64,000 nt of DNA from Bacteroidaceae bacterium (GTDB taxonomy: Bacteria > Bacteroidota > Bacteroidia > Bacteroidales > Bacteroidaceae), in contig JAFYQK010000010.1 in NCBI GenBank assembly GCA_017547165.1, forward strand, positions 1 through 64,000, given 5' to 3'. The position numbers and the translations under genes are program-made. Below the pieces are notes generated by a model. It made no database searches and was not told the origin of the DNA. It saw only the letters and a program-made list of their open reading frames with translations. Below, piece after piece: positions 35,929-43,938 of the stretch (its first letter is position 1; every line of letters begins with the position of its first letter).

Positions 35929-36666
35929 CTATTGGTCAATAAAATTCTCGTTTCTCTGCGTAAACACGTTTATTGTTTTCTTCATGCGATAGTTGGTTCC
36001 GTCGGCCCCCTTGGCATTCACCACAAGATAGTATGCCCCGTTGTTCACATATTTGCCACCCACACGGCCATCCCAACCTTCAGCCACATCGTCCCACTGA
36101 TAAAGCCGTTGTCCCCAGCGATTGAACACGGCTGCATGAAACTGCACAATACTTTGATATTCCTTTGCCTTCAGGACATCATTCTGCCCATCTCCGTTTG
36201 GAGTGAAGGTATTGGGAAATTCCAAGCGGCTTCCGCTTATGGAAAGACGAAATATTACCGAGTCCATATCCTCCGTAGGATAGTGCCATGTCATCTCACC
36301 ATTAGTGAATGTAGCCTTCAGGCGCACCTTGTATGTGCCCTTGTGAATGAAATCGTAGTCGAGATTCTCATCAAAACGATGTATCAACTCAAAGAAGTTA
36401 TTTCCCATTGAACCCGTCACGGTATCTACCATCACCACCCAGTCGTAACTCACATCCCAACCTTCAACATCTTGTGGATTAGCATAAAACAAACCATGCA
36501 GAGGTGCATTCTGTATCTCCGTCAGTTGCAGGTCGTCGGGATAACTGCCCGTCAGCACCGTACCCTCGGGATTGGTGTATGTCACCTCGGGACGAAGCGA
36601 GGGCATCGTCTGCGCCATGCCCGTCATGGACACGAGCATCAGAATCAAAAGGTGTATATATCGCAT
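35929..36666 (-). CDS. secreted protein with T9SS type B (CHU_C) sorting domain
   Basis: 245 residues from the ATG at 36666, giving signal peptide MRYIHLLILMLVSMTGMAQ. The frame extends 26 codons upstream, but the promoter lies there. A PKD-like beta-sandwich region of about 130 residues precedes the C-terminal gliding-motility/CHU_C module: NTFTPNGDGQNDVL, FNRWGQRLYQWDDVAEGWDG and GKYVNNGAYYLVVNAKGADG. CHU_C domains direct type IX secretion in Bacteroidota, where the protein would be released or surface bound. No T9SS machinery is recognised in the window apart from a PorT-like barrel. Cotranscribed with uvrA (6-nt gap). Confidence 0.82.
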   Translation of the reverse strand: MRYIHLLILMLVSMTGMAQTMPSLRPEVTYTNPEGTVLTGSYPDDLQLTEIQNAPLHGLFYANPQDVEGWDVSYDWVVMVDTVTGSMGNNFFELIHRFDENLDYDFIHKGTYKVRLKATFTNGEMTWHYPTEDMDSVIFRLSISGSRLEFPNTFTPNGDGQNDVLKAKEYQSIVQFHAAVFNRWGQRLYQWDDVAEGWDGRVGGKYVNNGAYYLVVNAKGADGTNYRMKKTINVFTQRNENFIDQ

Positions 36667-36710
36667 GTGTAATATATTATATAAGGTGTATTTTTGCCTA
36701 TAATTCCATG

Positions 36711-36718
36711 CAAAGATA
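36711..36718 (-). promoter_or_regulatory. -7 promoter element of the CHU_C/uvrA operon
   Basis: CAAAGATA on plus reads TATCTTTG on minus, 45 nt before the chosen start at 36666. It excludes the longer frame start at 36744. Confidence 0.7.
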
Positions 36719-36737
36719 ACGTAATGAAATGAAAAAA

Positions 36738-36782
36738 GCAACATTTCCTATCGGAAAGTGACATTGTTCCAAGGAAAGTTGC
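36738..36782. repeat. possible short member E of the 22-nt palindrome family
   Basis: Outer arms GCAAC-TTTCC and GGAAA-GTTGC enclose two palindromic units (TTTCC-tatc-GGAAA and TTCC-aa-GGAAA) stepped by 20-22 nt. Confidence 0.45.
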
Positions 36783-36816
36783 CTGTATGGGGAGGATGTT
36801 TTCCGTTCTCGGTTTT

Positions 36817-37029
36817 ATCCACCCCCTCCCCCCCTGCGGGGTACTCTCTCCGAGCCCGACGTTAAACTGGGGAGTTTAACCCTCATAAGGCACGAAATGA
36901 CATTGAGTCATTTTTCTAAAGGCCTTATTCGCTCTGTCTCAGGGGGAGAGTCTGTTACAACAGAATATCACCGCACCAGTCGACTGTCCGCCTGAGACAG
37001 GTGGGACGAGCGAAGCGGAGGGGGTTGAT
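36817..37029. repeat. hairpin-rich MITE-like repeat, copy 2
   Basis: 213 bp bounded by 13-bp inverted ends ATCCACCCCCTCC (36817-36829) and GGAGGGGGTTGAT (37017-37029; 12/13 match). The core 36860-36954 is the same as in 15540-15635, including the GTTAAACT/AGTTTAAC and AAATGAC/GTCATTT hairpins. No gene inside. Confidence 0.75.
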
Positions 37030-37168
37030 GTTTCTCGCCTTTCCGTTCATCACGGCCACCCAGCAATGTTGAAAGTATCATTACGTAACACCTGTTTTAC
37101 CATTTGCAGAACAAAAGTATCGGTTACGATTACCAAATGCTTTAAGACAAGGAGATAAACAGTTGAAA

Positions 37169-37286
37169 AACGCTTTCATAAAATTGTACTAAACGTTGGG
37201 GACAATTGTACTCAACGTTGGGTACATTGCTCCTAAACATTTGGTACAATTATCCGCAATATTGGGTACATTTTATAGAAAGCGTT
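37169..37286. repeat. palindromic-unit array C (22-nt family)
   Basis: Outer arms AACGCTTTCATAAAA (37169-37183) and TTTTATAGAAAGCGTT (37271-37286). Four 22-nt units lie between them; the second is TGTACtCAACGTTGgGTACA, an almost perfect palindrome. Each unit ends in GGGACA or GGTACA. Confidence 0.8.
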
Positions 37287-37535
37287 CTTTCTGCTTATAC
37301 TTATTGTTCTTATTGCCTTTGGATAGTGTAGTTTAGAAAAATCCCAAACGAGGGTACGATGTGAGATTGATAAAACGAAAACAACAAGAGCGAGAATGTG
37401 CCTATTTTGACACATGCCCACAAGGTTCCGCTGGAAAGACCGAGGTCTACATATTTGTACTCCTTATCTGGAGCATCGGCAAGGGAGAATGTGATAGAGT
37501 CTTAGAAACTCACACTCGGCATAAATAGTAAACTT
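37287..37535. other. intergenic, nothing recognised
   Basis: Non-coding stretch between array C and the tandem promoter repeat. Short open frames exist, but none resembles a family I know. Confidence 0.4.
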
Positions 37536-37749
37536 TTTCTGCACTCGCTTAATCGTTTCTTTGGGATTTCGCTCACTTATTCGTAACATTGAGGCTATGC
37601 CTCGAAGGTACTAACGTTCGGAAAAATCAAAAATCTTTTGCTTTTTCGCTCGCTTAATCGTACTTTGAGGCTGCGCCTCTAAATTACTCACGTTCGGAAA
37701 TCCTCAAATAAATTTGGGATTTCACTCACTTATTCGTAATTTTGCACAC
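37536..37749 (+). repeat. 76-77 bp tandem repeat carrying a promoter
   Basis: Units start at the TTTG of 37560, 37637 and 37713 (steps of 77 and 76). Each has the form TTTG, C/A-TCGCT-CACTTATTCG-like spacer, TAnnTTTG-like box, the hairpin GAGGCtatGCCTC or GAGGCtgcGCCTC, then CGTTCGGAAA. A partial copy precedes them at 37536-37559. In the last unit the box is an exact TAATTTTG. Confidence 0.8.
37713..37744 (+). promoter_or_regulatory. consensus promoter formed by the last repeat unit
   Basis: TTTG (37713-37716), a 20-nt spacer, TAATTTTG (37737-37744). Spacing is identical to the two tRNA promoters. The ATG of the next gene begins six bases downstream, so transcription would start on or next to the start codon. 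Confidence 0.75.
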
Positions 37750-38469
37750 ATGAAGAAGCGCATACTACACATATTGCTGCTATGCCTCGTTCCCATCATG
37801 GCACTGGCACAGGTGGGAGAATACCGTTCCGACCTTGCCATTGGCATAAACGGAGGCATAGCAATGAACAGCATTGCATTCACCCCGAGGATAAAGCAGA
37901 AAATGACCATGGGTCCCGAACTTGGCATTACGCTGCGATATACCTGCGAGAAATACTTCAAGGCTGTTTGCGCCTTGCAGACAGAGGTTAATTTCACCAA
38001 ACAGGGATGGAGCGAATTGGTGGAATACGGCACATACACCTATGCCAGGGAGATGAACTATATACACATTCCATTTATGGCACGCCTGGGGTTCGGACGC
38101 GAACGCAAGGGATTTATGGGATACATTCTGCTGGGACCGCAACTAGGCTTCTGCATAGGCGATAGTGACACACGCACTGGAGACTGGACAGAGGGAAACA
38201 TACCAACATACCCAGAGGGACCAACCGACCAATACAACCTTGCCGTAGAGAAGAAATTTGAGTACGGCATTATTGGTGGTCTTGGCGTTGAGTTCAGCCA
38301 TCCCAAAGTAGGTCATTTTGCAATAGACGGAAGATATTATTTCGGTCTGTCAGACATCTTCAACAACGGGAAAAAGGACCCCTTTGCACGCTCTGCAAAC
38401 TCAAGCATAGTGGTAAAACTGTCATACTTCTGGGACGTTAAAAAAACTAAGGACGATACCATCAAGTGA
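37750..38469 (+). CDS. PorT-like outer membrane beta-barrel protein
   Basis: 239 residues from the ATG at 37750, which gives signal peptide KKRILHILLLCLVPIMALAQ. A start at 37714 would lie inside the promoter and repeat. The mature part shows alternating beta strands typical of small eight-stranded barrels of the PorT/OMP_b-brl_2 group: LAIGINGGIAMNSIAF, MGPELGITLRYTCEKYFKAV, LQTEVNFTKQGWSEL, YIHIPFMARLGFGRER, YILLGPQLGFCIGD, YGIIGGLGVEFSH, and the final strand SSIVVKLSYFWDVK. PorT is an outer-membrane component linked to type IX secretion, which fits the CHU_C protein 1.1 kb away, but generic barrels look similar. Confidence 0.75.
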   Translation: MKKRILHILLLCLVPIMALAQVGEYRSDLAIGINGGIAMNSIAFTPRIKQKMTMGPELGITLRYTCEKYFKAVCALQTEVNFTKQGWSELVEYGTYTYAREMNYIHIPFMARLGFGRERKGFMGYILLGPQLGFCIGDSDTRTGDWTEGNIPTYPEGPTDQYNLAVEKKFEYGIIGGLGVEFSHPKVGHFAIDGRYYFGLSDIFNNGKKDPFARSANSSIVVKLSYFWDVKKTKDDTIK

Positions 38470-38656
38470 TGCGTGCACTCGTCTCCTGAAACCCGTCCCT
38501 CAGAGCCGTCTCAGCAAAGTGATGAAGAAATAAATATTATGGGAATGACAAGGTTGAAAGCTGATAAATAATAAAAGGAACGAGCAGCTCGTAATGTTTC
38601 AGTTATACAGAAAATAGACTTTGTGGAACTTAGGTTAGGATTCAAAAAATAAGCAC

Positions 38657-38701
38657 AAAAAACATAGGTAGCCCTTCTGAAAAAGAAGAAGAACCACCTA
38701 T
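38657..38701 (-). terminator. terminator of the bamD/rpoZ/DUF4293 operon
   Basis: On the minus strand ATAGGTgG.TCTTC...GAAGG..ACCTAT is followed by GTTTTTTG, 36 nt past the DUF4293 stop. Confidence 0.65.
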
Positions 38702-38736
38702 TGTTTATTTTGTTTCAGCAAAACAACGGAGCCGGT

Positions 38737-39123
38737 TTATCTCAGTCTGTCCAGACTTCTCACCAACATCTCGTCGCGCAGAATAGCGCGGAAAGCCAAA
38801 TAAAGGAGTATAGCGTTAGCTGCTGGGATAGCAGCCCATATCTGTGGACGAAACTCTCCTACCAGACCATCTCCAAGTATGAAGGCGAAAGCCACCATTA
38901 CGGCATACCATCCGAGCAGAAGGATGATGCATAGGGTGCATACTCGCATTTGCAGAGCACGGCGGCGATAGAGAAAGATTGCCAAGAATTCTAATACCCC
39001 TGTTATGCCCAGCAGTGCAGGCATTGCCCAAGGGTGGTTCTCGGTTCCTATCTCTAAATAAATGCACACTACACTCGCGATAAAACACACGAGAAGGTAT
39101 ATGGATTGAATGCGCTGAATCAT
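38737..39123 (-). CDS. DUF4293 family membrane protein
   Basis: 128 residues with four predicted helices. The start MIQRIQSIYLLVCFIASVVC and the end ANAILLYLAFRAILRDEMLV followed by RSLDRLR are characteristic of DUF4293, a Bacteroidota-specific family of unknown function. It regularly follows rpoZ and bamD, as here (58-nt gap after rpoZ). Confidence 0.85.
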   Translation of the reverse strand: MIQRIQSIYLLVCFIASVVCIYLEIGTENHPWAMPALLGITGVLEFLAIFLYRRRALQMRVCTLCIILLLGWYAVMVAFAFILGDGLVGEFRPQIWAAIPAANAILLYLAFRAILRDEMLVRSLDRLR

Positions 39124-39181
39124 ATAAAGTTTTTGTCTTTAAACACTCGATGTATCAATTGAGTGAAAAGGTGAGCAGATA

Positions 39182-39526
39182 CTAATTCTCGCCGTTTAGC
39201 GCAGAATCGGCAACAAGCTTGCGATAGTGGATACGTCCTTCCTCAAATTCGTCAATGGCTATTAGGGTTGCCTTTGGGAGTTTCTCATAGTAGCGTGAGA
39301 TCTCAATCTGTTCACGGTTCTCGAAAACCTCTTCCAATGAAGTTTCTGCTGTAGAAGCAAACTCCTGCAACTTCTGACTGAGTTCCTGCTTGATGTCGGC
39401 TGAAATCTGATTTGCACGTTTGCCGATAATAGCAACGCTCTCGTAGATATTACCTGTCTCTTCGCAAAGATTCATAATGTCGCGTGTCACCGTATTGGTG
39501 GGCGCCTTTGTCTTCTTGTAATCCAT
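39182..39526 (-). CDS. rpoZ: RNA polymerase omega subunit (RpoZ/Rpb6 type)
   Basis: 114 residues. NTVTRDIMNLCEETGNIYES followed by VAIIGKRANQISADIKQEL is the omega/Rpb6 fold; the conserved AIIGKRANQI contacts the beta' subunit. Bacteroidota omega is longer than in E. coli and usually annotated as a Rpb6-type protein. It helps assemble RNA polymerase. It lies between bamD (85-nt gap) and the DUF4293 gene. Confidence 0.85.
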   Translation of the reverse strand: MDYKKTKAPTNTVTRDIMNLCEETGNIYESVAIIGKRANQISADIKQELSQKLQEFASTAETSLEEVFENREQIEISRYYEKLPKATLIAIDEFEEGRIHYRKLVADSALNGEN

Positions 39527-39611
39527 ATTTCTAAATTATTATTTATTCGTTTCTGTATTTTAAATAGCAAAATTACTGTTGATGATCCTACTCTCAATAA
39601 AAACCGAGGCT

Positions 39612-40466
39612 TTAGTCTACAAGTTCGTCTTTTGATGCATGGCGGTTTACGAATGCTGTGCTACGGTTGAAAATCTTTTCGGCTTCCTTAAGATACTTAC
39701 TCTCAGGAAAGTCATTGATGAAGGAGTAATACTCGTCAACACAATCGCGATGTCTTGCCACCTTCTTTGTGTCAACACTCTGCTCTGCAAGGTGGAACTT
39801 TGCGCGCAATATCATGATGGAGAGTTCCTCGCGGCGGTCAGCGGTGGCATAAGGAAAGTCGCGCAAGGCATTTTGTGCAGTAACCACACAAGCTTCGTAA
39901 TTGTTGCCACCATAGGCGCAATTCATTGTATAGTTGCCTAGATCAAAGTAGAGCTTGGCACTGAGATATTCTTTTTCAACAAGTTTGTCCTGCAAACTGT
40001 AGATCATCTCATGAGTGCTGGCCTTGATGGAGGTGTAAGGATAGTAATCAAGAAACTCCTGAAACTCCTTAATGGCTTCAAAGGTGCTTTGCTGGTCGAG
40101 ACGTGGATCTGGTGTCATGTTATACAATGACAAACCACAATAGAATCTTGCATACTCTACATACTGACCCTTAGGATAAACCTGGTAGTATTTGCGAAAA
40201 TACTGCGAGGCAGCATCATAATCCTTATTACGGAAATTACTCATGGCCGCAAGATAGAGGCTCTCCTCGGCATAGGCAGTTCCCTTCATGATAGCAAGAA
40301 CCTCGGCAAAAAGTATGCTCGACTGACCATATTTTCCCTCGGCAAAGTATTGCTTGGCAACCTCGTATTTGTATTCAAAATCCTGAGTGTTCTGCAAAGC
40401 TGTCAGTTGTGTACACGAAACAAATGTCGCCACCAACAAAACTATCAATAAAAATTTTACCTTCAT
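39612..40466 (-). CDS. bamD: outer membrane assembly lipoprotein BamD
   Basis: 284 residues from the ATG at 40466, giving lipoprotein signal KFLLIVLLVATFVSCTQL (Cys at about 18). A frame extension to 40517 would carry 17 unlikely residues. TPR-like repeats follow: YKYEVAKQYFAEGKYGQSSI, AEESLYLAAMSNFRNKDYDA with ASQYFRKYYQVYPKGQYVEY, LSLYNMTPDPRLDQQSTFEA and FLDYYPYTSIKAST. The pattern and length match BamD/YfiO of the beta-barrel assembly machine at the outer membrane. Promoter element at 40519-40526; followed by rpoZ. Confidence 0.9.
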   Translation of the reverse strand: MKVKFLLIVLLVATFVSCTQLTALQNTQDFEYKYEVAKQYFAEGKYGQSSILFAEVLAIMKGTAYAEESLYLAAMSNFRNKDYDAASQYFRKYYQVYPKGQYVEYARFYCGLSLYNMTPDPRLDQQSTFEAIKEFQEFLDYYPYTSIKASTHEMIYSLQDKLVEKEYLSAKLYFDLGNYTMNCAYGGNNYEACVVTAQNALRDFPYATADRREELSIMILRAKFHLAEQSVDTKKVARHRDCVDEYYSFINDFPESKYLKEAEKIFNRSTAFVNRHASKDELVD

Positions 40467-40518
40467 AAAAGCTATTATTTGTACGAACGCACATGTACGT
40501 AACACGCGATTCAGCATG

Positions 40519-40526
40519 CAAAGTTA
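40519..40526 (-). promoter_or_regulatory. -7 promoter element of the bamD operon
   Basis: CAAAGTTA on plus reads TAACTTTG on minus, 53 nt before the bamD start. Confidence 0.7.
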
Positions 40527-40618
40527 GCAAAAAAAACGTTGTCCTGCTCATCGAGAGAGATATTTTTCAATTTTCCGTCCTATTTTTAGAGTGAGAAGAA
40601 CGAGATTCTATAGTTTTA

Positions 40619-40650
40619 TTTGCCTGTTTTGGTGCATATTATTATCTTTG
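40619..40650 (+). promoter_or_regulatory. consensus promoter of uvrB, abutting the start codon
   Basis: TTTG (40619-40622), a 20-nt spacer, TATCTTTG (40643-40650). Four bases later the ATG begins (40655). The expected transcription start coincides with the start codon. Confidence 0.8.
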
Positions 40651-40654
40651 TAAG

Positions 40655-42679
40655 ATGAAATCCTTCGAACTTACTTCAAAATTTCACCCTACTGGCGACC
40701 AGCCCGAGGCTATAAAACAACTCACCCAAGGAGTGCTTGATGGTACTCCCAGTCAGGTGCTTCTTGGCGTTACGGGTAGCGGTAAAACATTCACTATTGC
40801 CAACGTAATAGCTAATGTAGGAAAACCAACACTGATACTATCGCACAACAAGACTTTGGCGGCTCAGCTTTATGGTGAGATGAAGCAGTTTTTCCCCAAG
40901 AATGCCGTGGAGTATTATGTCTCATACTACGACTACTATCAGCCCGAGGCATACATACCCAGCACGGACACCTACATAGAGAAGGATTTGGCCATAAATG
41001 CCGAGATAGACAAGTTGCGTCTGGCCGCCACCTCGGCTCTGCTTTCAGGTCGTAAAGATGTGATTGTTGTTGGTTCGGTATCCTGTATCTATGGAATGGG
41101 AAACCCTCTAACATTGAGCGAGAACAGCATAGACATCAGGGTGGGCCAACGCATAGACCGCAACAATCTTCTGCGCAAACTAATAGCGGCACTTTATGTG
41201 CGTAACGATGTCACGCCTAACCGTGGCGATGTTCGTGCCATAGGCGACACTCTCGATATTTGGTTAGCCTATGCCGACACAGTGTTACGCGTCACATACT
41301 GGGACGACGAGATAGAGTCTATTCAGGAGTTAGACCCGCAAAGTATGCAGGCAAGGGCCACGCTTCAGGACTACCGCATATATCCGGCCAACTTGTTTAT
41401 GACCAACAAAGATACACAGGAGGCAGCAATACGCCAGATTGAGGAAGATTTGGAAAAGCAGGTGCAATATTTCACCGAGATAGGCAAGACCTTCGAAGCA
41501 AAGAGAATTGAAGAACGTGTACGCTACGACATAGAGATGATACGCGAGTTGGGACACTGCTCGGGTATTGAAAACTATTCAAGATATTTTGATGGACGCG
41601 AACCCGGCCAACGTCCCTATTGTCTGCTGGATTTCTTCCCGGATGACTTCCTACTTGTTATTGATGAGAGCCACGAATCAATACCGCAGATTGGTGCCAT
41701 GTTTGGCGGCGATCAGGCTCGTAAGAAAAACCTTGTGGAATATGGTTTTCGCCTGCCTGCAGCCAAGGACAATCGTCCACTGAAGTTTGAAGAATTTGAG
41801 GAGCTCACACCCCAAACTATATATGTCTCAGCCACACCTGCTGACTTCGAATTAGAGAAGAGCGAAGGCATTGTTGTAGAACAACTTATACGACCTACCG
41901 GCTTATTAGATCCAAGAATAGAAGTTCGCCCGTCGAAGAACCAGATAGACGACCTCATGGAGGAGATACAGCAACGCATAGAACGTCACGAACGCACACT
42001 GATAACCACCATTTCAAAACGCATGGCAGAGGAACTATCGGAGTATCTCATGCGCTACGGAGTAAAGACAAACTATATACACTCTGATGTTGACACTTTA
42101 GAACGTATCCGCATTATGGATAACCTGCGTAGCGGTGTGTATGACGTGCTTGTGGGTGTCAATCTTCTTCGCGAGGGTCTTGACCTTCCCGAAGTGTCGT
42201 TGGTGGCCATACTTGACGCCGACAAGGAAGGATTCCTGCGAAGCTACCGAAGTCTGACGCAAACAATAGGTCGTGCTGCCCGAAACATCAACGGACTCGC
42301 CATCCTGTACGCGGACAACATAACTGGTTCCATGCAAAAAACCATAGAGGAGACTGAGCGCAGACGCGACAAACAGATGCGCTATAATATGGAGCACAAC
42401 ATAACACCGCGACAAATTGAAAAGGCACGCACTATGACCGACTTGCTGGAGATTCAGCGTGAAATAGGAGACAAGCGTGCATACGTGGAGGTAGAGACGC
42501 CTTCACAGAAGGTAGCGGACCCCATAATAGAGGCAATGTCGCCCCAACAACTTAAAAAGTCTATCGAATCGACCCGCAAACGCATGCAGGAAGCCGCCAA
42601 GAAACTGGACTTCATTTTGGCCGCCCAACTTCGTGACGAGATGCTATACATGATGGACAAGCTGGAGAATGAGGAATAA
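40655..42679 (+). CDS. uvrB: excinuclease ABC subunit B
   Basis: 674 residues, standard UvrB length. GDQPEAIKQLTQGV and Walker A VLLGVTGSGKTFTIANVIAN (about 36-55). The beta-hairpin that clamps damaged DNA is YYVSYYDYYQPEAYIPSTDT. Helicase motifs include LLVIDESHESIPQIGAMFGG, YVSATPADFELEKSEGIVVE, RTLITTISKRMAEELSEYLM and LDADKEGFLRSYRSLTQTIG with RAARN. The C-terminal UVR domain for UvrC binding starts about 630 (QQLKKSIESTRKRMQEAAKK). Partner of uvrA at 33091-35922. The promoter lies only four bases upstream, implying a leaderless message. Confidence 0.98.
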   Translation: MKSFELTSKFHPTGDQPEAIKQLTQGVLDGTPSQVLLGVTGSGKTFTIANVIANVGKPTLILSHNKTLAAQLYGEMKQFFPKNAVEYYVSYYDYYQPEAYIPSTDTYIEKDLAINAEIDKLRLAATSALLSGRKDVIVVGSVSCIYGMGNPLTLSENSIDIRVGQRIDRNNLLRKLIAALYVRNDVTPNRGDVRAIGDTLDIWLAYADTVLRVTYWDDEIESIQELDPQSMQARATLQDYRIYPANLFMTNKDTQEAAIRQIEEDLEKQVQYFTEIGKTFEAKRIEERVRYDIEMIRELGHCSGIENYSRYFDGREPGQRPYCLLDFFPDDFLLVIDESHESIPQIGAMFGGDQARKKNLVEYGFRLPAAKDNRPLKFEEFEELTPQTIYVSATPADFELEKSEGIVVEQLIRPTGLLDPRIEVRPSKNQIDDLMEEIQQRIERHERTLITTISKRMAEELSEYLMRYGVKTNYIHSDVDTLERIRIMDNLRSGVYDVLVGVNLLREGLDLPEVSLVAILDADKEGFLRSYRSLTQTIGRAARNINGLAILYADNITGSMQKTIEETERRRDKQMRYNMEHNITPRQIEKARTMTDLLEIQREIGDKRAYVEVETPSQKVADPIIEAMSPQQLKKSIESTRKRMQEAAKKLDFILAAQLRDEMLYMMDKLENEE

Positions 42680-42771
42680 AAAGACGGAAAGCAAAAGGAT
42701 TTTTTCAGAAGTCTCGGAGTTCTTAGAGATTTTTAAAAATCAATTTCTGCTTTTAACATTTCCGTTTTCAC

Positions 42772-43938
42772 TCATCCTTTCCCTTTTCTTACCCTACTCT
42801 TCACATGTTGGAAGAACTTTTTATAACCAGAACAGAGATAGTTTTGATACTCCTCTGACTGAGAGGTTGATTTAATGGGTATGAATCTGTCTTTAGGACA
42901 CCCGCCAAAACAGAGTTCAACAACATCGCAATGTAAACATTGGGCTGAAAGCGAATCTAATTTGTGCTCGCCAAACTTGCGATTGCCCTGCATCATCTCA
43001 TACAACGAATCATGCATGATATTGCCCATAAGATAATCCCCAAAGACATATCTGTCGCATCGATAAACATTGCCCCCACGCTCTATGGCGGCACAATGAC
43101 CACAAACAGATTCGTGAACACACATTCCTGCTGGACGATGTAGAATGTTGCCTATAGCAGCCTCAAATATTTGTACAAATTTCTTACCGACATCACACCT
43201 TACCCACTCATCAAATATCTGACAAAGAAACTCTCCATAGGCCTGGGCAGGGACATTGAATGAGGACTCTTGAGTGATGTATCCCGGCGTGGAAGAATAT
43301 ACCCCAGGAGGTTGTGCCACACCGACCGAATCATTAGTACATTCTACAACAGGCAAGAATTGTATATAATCGGATACAGAGCGTAGAAAATGATATACCT
43401 CAATAGGATGATGCACATTGGCGGAGTTAACAGTAGCAAGCACATTATAATCCACACCATATCTACGGAGAAGATCAACGCCCTGAATGACCTGATGAAA
43501 AGTTCCACTGCCATGGACATCTTTTCTAAAGGTATTATGCAAATGCTCAGGGCCATCCAAACTGATGCCAATGCGAAATTTATTTTCTTTTAAAAAATGG
43601 CACCACTCGTCGGTTAGCAGAGTGCCGTTGGTTTGCAGAGTGTTTAAAATTCGTCTGCCCGCCCCATACTCTCTCTGCAACATCAATGCCTTTTCATAAA
43701 ACTGGATTCCTGCCAAGAGTGGTTCTCCTCCGTGCCATGCAAATTCTATCTCTGCATCAGTGCCATGAATGGAGATGGTTTCGTGAACATATTTTCGGAG
43801 TACCTCATCGCTCATAACAGGAGTGTCACCCTGAGGTTCCTTTCCCAGATAATAGCAATAGGCACAACGCAGATTGCACGTTGCGCCTACTGGTTTTACG
43901 ATTATGGAGTAATGACGATTGTTTGAGTTACTTGCCAT
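42772..43938 (-). CDS. anaerobic sulfatase-maturating radical SAM enzyme
   Basis: 388 residues. The radical SAM cluster is CNLRCAYCYY (C21, C25, C28). AWHGGEPLLAGIQFYEKAL and LQTNGTLLTDEWCHFLKENK are conserved SAM and substrate elements. The C-terminal SPASM region has CVHESVCGHCAAIERGGNVY followed by RCDRYVFGDYLMGN, and CLHCDVVELCFGGCPKDRF for two more iron-sulfur clusters. anSME oxidises the active-site Ser or Cys of sulfatases to formylglycine in the cytosol before export. Its ATG overlaps the end of the upstream sulfatase gene by eleven bases, so translation is coupled. It is the only maturase in the window and probably serves both Ser-type sulfatases. Confidence 0.95.
   Translation of the reverse strand: MASNSNNRHYSIIVKPVGATCNLRCAYCYYLGKEPQGDTPVMSDEVLRKYVHETISIHGTDAEIEFAWHGGEPLLAGIQFYEKALMLQREYGAGRRILNTLQTNGTLLTDEWCHFLKENKFRIGISLDGPEHLHNTFRKDVHGSGTFHQVIQGVDLLRRYGVDYNVLATVNSANVHHPIEVYHFLRSVSDYIQFLPVVECTNDSVGVAQPPGVYSSTPGYITQESSFNVPAQAYGEFLCQIFDEWVRCDVGKKFVQIFEAAIGNILHRPAGMCVHESVCGHCAAIERGGNVYRCDRYVFGDYLMGNIMHDSLYEMMQGNRKFGEHKLDSLSAQCLHCDVVELCFGGCPKDRFIPIKSTSQSEEYQNYLCSGYKKFFQHVKSRVRKGKG

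Noticed and set aside
42680-42771. A terminator between convergent uvrB and the sulfatase maturase.
   Set aside because: Only a 4-bp TCTC/GAGA stem before TTTTT is visible, too weak to list.
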